DNA of 64,000 nucleotides from Collinsella tanakaei (GTDB lineage Bacteria; Actinomycetota; Coriobacteriia; Coriobacteriales; Coriobacteriaceae): NCBI RefSeq assembly GCF_021531055.1, contig NZ_JADYTL010000006.1, positions 62,001 to 126,000 of the forward strand, read 5' to 3'. Shown piece by piece: positions 1 to 6,686 of this stretch (position 1 is its first letter; each line of letters starts with the position of its first letter). The notes under the pieces were generated by a model. It saw only the letters and a program-made list of their open reading frames with translations, ran no database searches and was not told where the DNA came from. The position numbers and the translations under genes were made by a program.

Positions 1-462
1 GACCCGGCGCTCGACATATGCCCCTCCTATCTCGACTACCGCACGCAGGACGCCAAGGGTTCCATGCTCAACACGCCCAACACGTTCGGCATCTACACCT
101 GCGGCAAGGTGTTCGCCTGGATCGAGCAGACCGGCGGACTCGCCGCCATGGAGCGGCGCAACCGCGCCAAGGCCGATGCGCTCTACCGCGCGCTCGACGA
201 AAGCGAGCTGTTCGGTGGCACCGCGCACCCCGATTCCCGCTCGATCGCCAACGTCACGTTCCGCACACCGGCGCCCGAGCTCGACGCCGCCTTCGTCGCC
301 GGCGCCCGCGCCCGCGGCATCGAGGGCATCGGCGGCCACCGTCTGGTCGGCGGCATGCGCGCGAGCATCTACAACGCCGTCACCATGGATTCCGTCGAGA
401 CGCTCATCGACTACATGCACGAGTTCGAGGCGCAGCACGCCCCGTCGGCACGATCGCGCTAG
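1..462 (+). CDS. serC: Phosphoserine aminotransferase, C-terminal part (5' end outside window)
   Basis: The reading frame is open from the first base and ends at a TAG, so only the last 153 or so residues are present. The segment YRTQDAKGSMLNTPNTFGIY and the later GGMRASIYNAV are typical of the C-terminal half of the PLP-dependent aminotransferase SerC, which converts 3-phosphohydroxypyruvate and glutamate to phosphoserine. The catalytic lysine region lies upstream of the window. serA follows 134 bp downstream on the same strand, giving two consecutive enzymes of serine synthesis. The assignment rests on these motifs and on the neighbour. Confidence 0.9.
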   Translation, partial: DPALDICPSYLDYRTQDAKGSMLNTPNTFGIYTCGKVFAWIEQTGGLAAMERRNRAKADALYRALDESELFGGTAHPDSRSIANVTFRTPAPELDAAFVAGARARGIEGIGGHRLVGGMRASIYNAVTMDSVETLIDYMHEFEAQHAPSARSR

Positions 463-490
463 CCCGCATCCGCGGGCCCCAAGCCGCACA

Positions 491-557
491 TGGCAAAGGC
501 GGTGCACCCCCTTTGCCATGTCGCGCCGGATCTCGCAAAGGGGACGCGCCCCTTTGC
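491..557. repeat. Pair of stem-loops between serC and serA
   Basis: Two hairpins lie side by side. The first pairs TGGCAAAGG (491-499) with CCTTTGCCA (510-518). The second pairs GCAAAGGGG (535-543) with CCCCTTTGC (549-557). The stems share the word CAAAGG/CCTTTG, so the pair reads as one duplicated element. No T-run follows, so a classical terminator is unlikely. Similar short hairpins with other stem words occur elsewhere in the window. Confidence 0.6.
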
Positions 558-596
558 CACACTCGTAACGCGTTGAAGAACGAAGGAGCTCATCCC

Positions 597-1760
597 ATGC
601 GCTATATCAAGACCATCGACGACATCACCAAAGAGGGCGACGTCGAGTTCGGCGACGGCTACGAATTCGTGGAGGAGACGGCGGACGCCGACGCCATCCT
701 CATGCGTTCCACCGATCTGCACGGCTACGACCTCCCCGACTCCATCCGCGCCATCGCGCGCTGCGGCGCCGGCGTGAACAACATCCCGGTCGAGGAGTAC
801 GCGAAGCGCGGCGTCGTCGTGTTCAACTCCCCCGGCGCGAACGCCAACGCCGTGAAGGAGATCGTCCTCGCCATGATGATCATGTCCAGCCGCGGCATCG
901 TGCAGTCCATGGCATGGGTGCGCGACCATGCCGACGACCCCGACATCCTCGTGAACGCCGAGAAGGCCAAGAAGGCCTTCGTCGGGCACGAGCTCAAAGG
1001 CAAGCGCGTCGGCGTGATCGGCCTCGGCAACGTGGGATCCAAGGTCGCCAACGCCTGCGTCCACCTGGGCATGGACGTCTACGGCTACGATCCGTTCATC
1101 TCCGTCGAGCACGCGTGGGCCCTGTCCCAGGAGGTCCAGCGTGTGGGCACGCTCGAGGACCTCTGCCGCAACTGCGACTACCTCACTCTGCACGTCCCCT
1201 CCAAGGCCGACACCGTCGGCATGATCTCCACCGAGCAGCTCGATCTGCTCGCACCCGGCGCCGTGCTCGTGAACTTCGCGCGCGAGACCATCGTGGACGA
1301 GGACGCGGTCGACACCGCCCTGCACAGCGGACGCCTGTCCTGGTTCGCCACCGACTTCGCCACGCCCAAGACCGTGCTCATGCCCAACACGTTCATCACC
1401 ACGCACTCCGGCGCGGGCACCGGCGAGGCGGAGGCCAACTGCGCCGACATGGCCATCTCCGAGCTCAAGGACTACCTGGAAAACGGCAACATCGCGCACT
1501 CCGTGAACTATCCGGCGTGCTCCATGGGCAAGGCGCGCGCGGCATCCCGCATCGCCTGCCTGCACGCCAACGTGCCCAACATGATCGGCCAGATCACGCG
1601 CATCCTCGCCGACGACAACGCCAACGTCCAGCGCATGGTCAACGAGAGCGCCGGCGAGAACGCCTACACGATGTTCGACACCGACGAGCATCTCGACGAC
1701 TCCACGATCGAGGCGCTCAAGCGCATTCCCGCCGTCTACCGCGTGCGCGTGATCAAGTAA
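597..1760 (+). CDS. serA: D-3-phosphoglycerate dehydrogenase
   Basis: This 387-residue protein oxidises 3-phosphoglycerate with NAD+, the first step of serine synthesis. It shows the substrate-site motif RCGAGVNNIP, the Rossmann motif GVIGLGNVGSKV, catalytic-type segments ARETIVDEDA and THSGAGTGEAE, and a C-terminal ACT domain of about 70 residues (from ACLHANVPNMIGQI). The length fits the short SerA class with a single ACT domain and no intervening domain. The ATG at 597 follows GAAGGAGCT and begins the conserved MRYIKTIDDI. A longer in-frame ORF runs upstream into serC but has no family support. ACT-mediated serine feedback is plausible but not shown. Confidence 0.95.
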   Translation: MRYIKTIDDITKEGDVEFGDGYEFVEETADADAILMRSTDLHGYDLPDSIRAIARCGAGVNNIPVEEYAKRGVVVFNSPGANANAVKEIVLAMMIMSSRGIVQSMAWVRDHADDPDILVNAEKAKKAFVGHELKGKRVGVIGLGNVGSKVANACVHLGMDVYGYDPFISVEHAWALSQEVQRVGTLEDLCRNCDYLTLHVPSKADTVGMISTEQLDLLAPGAVLVNFARETIVDEDAVDTALHSGRLSWFATDFATPKTVLMPNTFITTHSGAGTGEAEANCADMAISELKDYLENGNIAHSVNYPACSMGKARAASRIACLHANVPNMIGQITRILADDNANVQRMVNESAGENAYTMFDTDEHLDDSTIEALKRIPAVYRVRVIK

Positions 1761-1791
1761 CCGGCACGTCGACATCTATCGATACGACCGC

Positions 1792-1830
1792 GATCGGGCC
1801 TTGTCCTACAATGTGGGGCAAGGCCCGATC
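1792..1830. promoter_or_regulatory. 12-bp inverted repeat enclosing a -10-like TACAAT
   Basis: GATCGGGCCTTG (1792-1803) pairs perfectly with CAAGGCCCGATC (1819-1830) across a 15-nt loop that contains TACAAT (1806-1811). The repeat lies between the serA stop and the ribosome site of the next gene. It could be the serA transcript end, or an operator around the promoter of the M20 peptidase. The sequence does not decide between these. Confidence 0.5.
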
Positions 1831-1868
1831 GCATGACTCGGGCGCCTTTCAGGGCAAGGAGGTATCCC

Positions 1869-3053
1869 GTGGACGCATGGGAACTGACCGGACAGCTGGT
1901 GCGCATAGACAGCTCGGATCCGGGTGCTTATGAGCACGATATCGAGCGATTCATACGGCAGCTCGTCGAGGCGCGCGTGGCCGCGATGCCCGACGCGCTC
2001 GGCCGTCGCATCGCCGTGGAGGAGCTCGAGGTGCTACCCGACCGGCGCAACCTCATGGTCACGGTACCGGGTACGGGCGACGAGCCGCGCTTAGTCTTCA
2101 TCTGCCACATGGACACCGTCACGCTCGGTGACGGTTGGGCGGACGGCACGCCCCCGCTCGGCGCCGCCGTGCGCGCCGGCAAGCTCTACGGCCGCGGCGC
2201 CTGCGATATGAAAAGCGGGCTCGCCTGCGCGATATCCGCACTGTTTTGCCTGCTCGACGACGTGGAGGCGCGAGGCGCGCTCCCCCGCCGCGGCTTCTCG
2301 CTCACCTGCACCGTCGACGAGGAGGACAGGATGCGCGGCGTCGAGGCCGCCATCGACGCGGGATGGGTCGGCTCGCGTGAATGGGTGCTCGACTGCGAAC
2401 CGACCGACGGCCAGATCCAAGTCGCGCACAAGGGTCGCACGTGGTTCGAGCTGACGATGACCGGGGCCACGGCGCACGCGAGTCAACCATGGCAGGGCGC
2501 CGACGCGATCGCCGCGATGGCGGAGGCCATCTCGGAGATACGGCGGGCGTTCACCGCGCTTCCCGCACACGATGAGCTCGGCCCGGCCACCGTCACGTTC
2601 GGGCAGATCACCGGCGGCTACCAACCCTACGTGGTGCCCGACTCCTGCACGGTGTGGATCGACATGCGCCTCGTGCCGCCGACGGACACGCGGGCGGCGA
2701 AGGGCATCGTCGAACGCGCGATCAAGGCGGCCGAGCGCGCGGTGCCGGGCACCCGGGGATCCTACCTGATCACCGGCGACCGGCCCGCCATCGAGCGCGA
2801 CCCGTCCTCCCCGCTGCTCGCCACCCTCGCCGACGTCGTCGCCGCCGAAACCGGCGCCGCGGCGCACGTGGGGTTCTTCACCGGCTACACCGACACCGCC
2901 GTCATCGCCGGCACGTGCGCCAACCGAACCTGCCTGTCCTACGGCCCCGGTTCGCTCGCGCTTGCCCATAAGCCCAACGAGTACGTGGCGTGCGACGATG
3001 TGACGCGCGTCGAACGCGTGCTCCGCGGGCTCGTGCGCGCCACGCTCTGGTAG
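1869..3053 (+). CDS. M20 family metallopeptidase (ArgE/DapE/CPG2-like)
   Basis: This is a cytoplasmic zinc amidohydrolase of the M20 family. Metal-site motifs appear in order: ICHMDTV, GRGACDMKSG, TVDEEDR (general base), LDCEPTD and a late ALAHKPNEY histidine. The dimerisation domain sits in the middle (KGRTWFELTMTGATAHAS). The GTG at 1869 is chosen because AAGGAGG (1856-1862) lies 6 nt before it; a longer ORF starting at 1833 has no ribosome site. Length is 394 residues, normal for the family. The substrate cannot be told from sequence: acetylornithine, succinyl-diaminopimelate and peptides are all possible. There is no arginine or lysine pathway gene alongside. Confidence 0.85.
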   Translation: MDAWELTGQLVRIDSSDPGAYEHDIERFIRQLVEARVAAMPDALGRRIAVEELEVLPDRRNLMVTVPGTGDEPRLVFICHMDTVTLGDGWADGTPPLGAAVRAGKLYGRGACDMKSGLACAISALFCLLDDVEARGALPRRGFSLTCTVDEEDRMRGVEAAIDAGWVGSREWVLDCEPTDGQIQVAHKGRTWFELTMTGATAHASQPWQGADAIAAMAEAISEIRRAFTALPAHDELGPATVTFGQITGGYQPYVVPDSCTVWIDMRLVPPTDTRAAKGIVERAIKAAERAVPGTRGSYLITGDRPAIERDPSSPLLATLADVVAAETGAAAHVGFFTGYTDTAVIAGTCANRTCLSYGPGSLALAHKPNEYVACDDVTRVERVLRGLVRATLW

Positions 3054-3115
3054 ACGCTTCGGCGCCCGCCGGGAGCCGGAAAGCCCGGCACGGGCACGAC
3101 GAGTGCCGATCCGCC

Positions 3116-4054
3116 CTAGGCCACCAGCAGCGCCATGAGCGGAATCGTGACGATCGAGGCGAACACCGACAGGAACATGCCCTGCATCACCGGCTTTGCG
3201 TCCATGCCGTACATGAGGCAGTACAGGATGCCGTTCGTGGCGACGGGCATGGCCTGGCCGAGCACGATGACCGCCAACACGAGCGGCGTGGGCGCGATGC
3301 CGCGAAACGCGCAGAACAGCAGCAGCGGCACGCCGATCAAGCGCATGGCGCAGGCGAGATAGGCGCGCCAGTTGGTCACCATCTCGCGCGCCGAGTAGTT
3401 CGCCAGTGACGAACCGCAGATGAGCAGGGCCGCCGGCGTGGTGAACGCACCGCAGTTGGACAGGCCGTCGCCCAGCACGCCGAGGTCGTTGACGCCCGCG
3501 ATCGCCATCGCGAGCACGACCACGCTGGCGGCAAGCATGGGAGACAGCAGGCGCTTGGCGCTCTCGCGCGCCGCCTTGGCCGCCCCGCCCTCGGGAATGC
3601 CCGAGATCATGAGGACGCCGGCGCTGCTCGACAGGATGTACCACGGGATGTTGGCGATGGCTGCATAGAGCACCGCATCGGAGCCCAACACCGCCCCGAG
3701 CACGGGAAACCCGATGAACCCGACGTTGCCGAACGCGATGACGAAGCTGTACGCGCCGCTTTCTGGCGCCCGCATGAGGCGCGGCACGACGAGGGCCGCC
3801 ACGAGCGCGATGACGTAACCGATCGCGGACAACCCCAGCAACTGGAGCAGCACCTCGGCGGGCGGTAGCTCGCGGTCGCACACGGACACCAGGATCATGC
3901 AGGGCAGCGTGATGTTGATGACCAGCTTGGACAACACGCTATCGAACTCGCCGCCCATGAAGTCGAGCTTGTGGGCGACATACCCGATCAGGATGGGGAT
4001 GGCAAGCGTCACCATCGTCAGCGCGGTATCCAGAAAGCCCATAGCAGCTCGCAT
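3116..4054 (-). CDS. AEC family transporter (auxin efflux carrier type)
   Basis: An integral membrane protein of about 312 residues with roughly ten hydrophobic segments and the AEC signature pieces GYVAHKLDF, LVINITLPCMIL, SFVIAFGNVGFIGFPVL and ICGSSLANY. Members export or import organic acids such as malate. No substrate can be assigned here. Start codons at 4054 (MRAAMGFLD) and 4042 (MGFLD) are both possible. I prefer 4054 because GGAAA lies upstream of it, but neither site is strong. The gene converges with the M20 peptidase and is divergent from the DUF1015 gene. Confidence 0.85.
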   Translation of the reverse strand: MRAAMGFLDTALTMVTLAIPILIGYVAHKLDFMGGEFDSVLSKLVINITLPCMILVSVCDRELPPAEVLLQLLGLSAIGYVIALVAALVVPRLMRAPESGAYSFVIAFGNVGFIGFPVLGAVLGSDAVLYAAIANIPWYILSSSAGVLMISGIPEGGAAKAARESAKRLLSPMLAASVVVLAMAIAGVNDLGVLGDGLSNCGAFTTPAALLICGSSLANYSAREMVTNWRAYLACAMRLIGVPLLLFCAFRGIAPTPLVLAVIVLGQAMPVATNGILYCLMYGMDAKPVMQGMFLSVFASIVTIPLMALLVA

Positions 4055-4150
4055 TCGTCGAGATTTCCAACGTGTAAGGACTTCAGGATACACCCACCCG
4101 CTGCGGTATCATGACGGAACACCTTGTTCCCCGTCAGGAAAGGCATCGAC

Positions 4151-5407
4151 ATGCGCGTCCTCCCCTTCCCCTGTATCCGGCCCGTTCCCGAGCACGCCGC
4201 CGAGGTCGCGGCGCTGCCCTACGACGTCTTCGATCGTGCGGAGGCAGCCGAATACGTGCGGACGCGCCCGCTGTCGTTTTTGAACATCGACCGCCCGGAA
4301 ACCCAGTTCGCGCCCGATCAGGACATGTATGCGCCGGAGGTCTATGCGCGCGCCGCCGAACTGCTGCGCGAGCGCATGGACGACGGGACCTACATCGCCG
4401 ATTCGAACCGCGCCTACTACATCTACGAGCTGCGCATGGGCGCGCACGTGCAGACCGGCCTGGTCGGCGTCTGCGCGATCGACGAGTACGAGGACGGCAC
4501 GATCAAGCGGCACGAGCTCACGCGCGAGGACAAGGAACGGGACCGCATCGAGCACATGCGCGCGCTCGGCTGCCAAACCGGTCCGATCTTCCTCACCTAT
4601 CGCGACCAACCGGTGCTCGACATCATCATCAACGCGGCGAAGGAGTCCTCGCCGATCTACCGCTTCACCGACGACGAAGGCGTGGAGCAGACCGTATGGG
4701 AGGTCGTGCGCGAGGATGCCGTCGAGGCGATCCACGCCATGTTCGGCCATGTGCCGTGCGCCTATATCGCCGACGGGCATCACCGGACCGCGTCTGCCGT
4801 GAAGGTCGCCCAGGCCATGCGCGAGCAGGCGCGCGAGGCGGGCACGCTCACCGGCAAGGAGCCGTTCAACTTCTTCCTGTCCGTGCTGTTCCCCGCAAAC
4901 CAGCTCACGATCCTGCCGTACAACCGCGTGGTCGCGGACCGCGCAGGGCTTTCCGTCGATGAGCTGCTGGAACGCATACGCGAGGCGGGCTTTACCGCCC
5001 TCGAGGTCGACGCCGCCGTGGAACCCGAGACCACCGGCGTGATCGGCATGTTCACCGACGGCCGTTGGTGGCGGCTCGTCTTTGACGAAGCGCTGGCGGC
5101 CGAGGTCGCCTCGACGGACCCCGTGTCCGCCCTCGACGTGTCGGTCCTGCAGCATCGCGTGCTCACCCCGATCATGGGCATCGGCGACGTACGCACCGAC
5201 CCGCGCATCTCGTTTGTGGGCGGCATTCGCGGGACCGACGAGCTCGAGCGGCGCGCCGGCAGCGAAGGCGTGGCATTCTCCCTGCACGCGACGGCTATCG
5301 ACCAGCTGCTCGCCGTCGCGGACGCGGGCCTGCTCATGCCGCCCAAATCCACCTGGTTCGAGCCCAAACTGCGCAGCGGCCTGTTCATCCATCGCATCGC
5401 CAAGTAG
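4151..5407 (+). CDS. DUF1015 family protein
   Basis: A 418-residue soluble protein of the DUF1015 family. Recognisable segments are LPYDVFDRAEA, PLSFLNIDRPE, HELTREDKERDR, the central CAYIADGHHRTASA and a C-terminal MPPKSTWFEPKLRSG. The GHHRT motif resembles the nucleotide-binding turn of ParB-like enzymes. The family is often found beside serA and serC in anaerobes, as here. A role in phosphoserine or serine metabolism is therefore a reasonable inference, but the reaction is not established by the sequence. The ATG at 4151 has AGGAAAGG 9 nt upstream. Confidence 0.85.
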   Translation: MRVLPFPCIRPVPEHAAEVAALPYDVFDRAEAAEYVRTRPLSFLNIDRPETQFAPDQDMYAPEVYARAAELLRERMDDGTYIADSNRAYYIYELRMGAHVQTGLVGVCAIDEYEDGTIKRHELTREDKERDRIEHMRALGCQTGPIFLTYRDQPVLDIIINAAKESSPIYRFTDDEGVEQTVWEVVREDAVEAIHAMFGHVPCAYIADGHHRTASAVKVAQAMREQAREAGTLTGKEPFNFFLSVLFPANQLTILPYNRVVADRAGLSVDELLERIREAGFTALEVDAAVEPETTGVIGMFTDGRWWRLVFDEALAAEVASTDPVSALDVSVLQHRVLTPIMGIGDVRTDPRISFVGGIRGTDELERRAGSEGVAFSLHATAIDQLLAVADAGLLMPPKSTWFEPKLRSGLFIHRIAK

Positions 5408-5456
5408 CGATCGGCGATCGCCCCACGCTCGACTCGGAACGCGAAAACCATGCATA

Positions 5457-5593
5457 GCTCTAGGGCGCGATTTTTCGGTGCCCCTCGCCGGTACGGGCGA
5501 CACCCCTCGACAAAGCCGCAGGAACGAACTGGGCTTTTATTTGGAGGTGTCGCCCGTACCGGCGAGGGGCACCGAAAAATCGCGCCCTAGAGC
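5457..5593. repeat. 137-bp element with 48-bp perfect inverted arms
   Basis: The left arm 5457-5504 and the right arm 5546-5593 are exact reverse complements over 48 bp, separated by a 41-nt centre. Each arm begins GCTCTAGGGCGCGA at its outer end. The arms are far longer than a normal terminator stem. No transposase or recombinase lies nearby. It may be a non-autonomous (MITE-like) element or a structured RNA. The centre carries a smaller AAAGCC/GGGCTTT pairing. Confidence 0.85.
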
Positions 5594-5770
5594 ATCCAGG
5601 CCATTCATCGAATCCGATTCGGCTCTTTTTTATGCATAGAGATTTCTCCGAACTGGCAGCATAACGTCCATTCATACATCGCCGCTGCACCCCTCCCACC
5701 CTGTTCGGCCAGCAGTGCCCGCAGGAGAAATCCGATCGTCTCGTCTGCGGAAAACTCGCAGGGAACAACG

Positions 5771-5810
5771 CATAAAAACGCCCGGTCGGCCACGATGTGG
5801 CCGACCGGGC
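5771..5810 (-). terminator. Rho-independent terminator of the hypD-proC operon
   Basis: On the minus strand a 14-bp perfect stem (GCCCGGTCGGCCAC and its complement, 5780-5793 with 5797-5810) with a 3-nt loop is followed by GTTTTTATG. It lies about 30 bp after the proC stop, as expected for the end of that transcript. Confidence 0.85.
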
Positions 5811-5840
5811 GCTCGGGATGCGACGAATCGTAGCTATCCG

Positions 5841-6641
5841 CTACATGGCACGGTTGCGTGCCGCGGCGGCACGCGCAGCGTCGATCACGGCGGAGCGCAG
5901 GCCACCGGCCTCGAGCGCGGCGACCGCCTCGATGGTCGTACCCGCCGGCGACGACACCATGTCCTTGAGCACCGCCGGATGTGTACCGGTTTCCAGCAGA
6001 TACTTTGCCGTACCGAGCACAGCCTGCTCGGCGAAGGTATAGGCCTGGACGCGCGGCATGCCCTCGGCAACCGCCGCGTCGGCGAGCGCCTCGATGAGCA
6101 CGCACACATACGCCGGAGAGCTGCCCGAGGCCGCGATCACGGCATCGATCAGGTGCTCGGGCACGATCTCGGCGCGACCGAAGCTCTCGAACAATTCCTT
6201 GACGTGCGCGATCTCCTCAACCGCCACGTTCGCGTTGGGCGTGAGCGAGCTCATGCCGGCGAGCACCATCGCCGGCAGATTGGGCATCACGCGCACGATC
6301 TTGCGCGTCGCGCCGAGCAGCCCCTCCAGGCGCTCGAGCGTCACGCCCGCGGCGATCGACACCACGAGGGCATCCGGAGCGACGGCATCCGCAAAACCGC
6401 GTACCGCATCGTCCAGATACTGCGGCTTGATTGCGATGAGCACGATGCGCGCGTCGCGCACCGCCTCGACGTTGTCGCAGGTGCCCTCGCATCCAAGCTC
6501 GGTGACGAGCCGCTGCTGCGAGGCCTCGTTCACGTCGGACACAACGATGTCGGCGGGTGCTATGAGCCCCGCGGCGACGATGCCCTTGGCGATCGCGGTT
6601 CCCATATTGCCGCAACCGATCAGCGCGAATTCCTTAGCCAT
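5841..6641 (-). CDS. proC: Pyrroline-5-carboxylate reductase
   Basis: A 266-residue NAD(P)H-dependent enzyme reducing 1-pyrroline-5-carboxylate to proline. It starts with the Rossmann motif FALIGCGNMGTAIAKG, has IKPQYLDD and the late signature MVSSPAGTTIEAVAALE. The ATG at 6641 is preceded by GGAGAGGAGATCGAT. It lies directly downstream of the HypD-type dehydratase, whose product is exactly this enzyme's substrate. Here it most likely serves hydroxyproline use as well as, or instead of, de novo proline synthesis. The genes share one strand and a terminator follows. Confidence 0.95.
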   Translation of the reverse strand: MAKEFALIGCGNMGTAIAKGIVAAGLIAPADIVVSDVNEASQQRLVTELGCEGTCDNVEAVRDARIVLIAIKPQYLDDAVRGFADAVAPDALVVSIAAGVTLERLEGLLGATRKIVRVMPNLPAMVLAGMSSLTPNANVAVEEIAHVKELFESFGRAEIVPEHLIDAVIAASGSSPAYVCVLIEALADAAVAEGMPRVQAYTFAEQAVLGTAKYLLETGTHPAVLKDMVSSPAGTTIEAVAALEAGGLRSAVIDAARAAAARNRAM

Positions 6642-6655
6642 ATCGATCTCCTCTC

Positions 6656-6686
6656 CGACAAGATGGTGCCAGGACCGATCTTGTCG
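6656..6686. repeat. Stem-loop with CGACAAGAT arms
   Basis: CGACAAGAT (6656-6664) pairs with ATCTTGTCG (6678-6686) over a 13-nt loop GGTGCCAGGACCG. It fills the gap between hypD and proC and touches the hypD stop codon. A near copy with the same stem is at 24525-24555. It may set mRNA ends or stability between the two cistrons. Confidence 0.65.

Larger units (their letters stand above)
5408..5840. other. Gene-free 433-bp interval
   Basis: This stretch between the DUF1015 gene and proC holds the long palindrome (5457-5593) and the proC terminator (5771-5810). The remaining 180 bp or so between them shows no ORF with a ribosome site and no further repeat that I could see. Confidence 0.6.

Noticed and set aside
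459-1775. Long minus-strand ORF opposite serA (and similar long ORFs opposite or beside other genes, such as 2091-3881, 4109-5503 and 20807-22000)
   Set aside because: They are mirror frames of high-GC coding sequence, rich in Arg, Ala, Val and His, without ribosome sites or family motifs.
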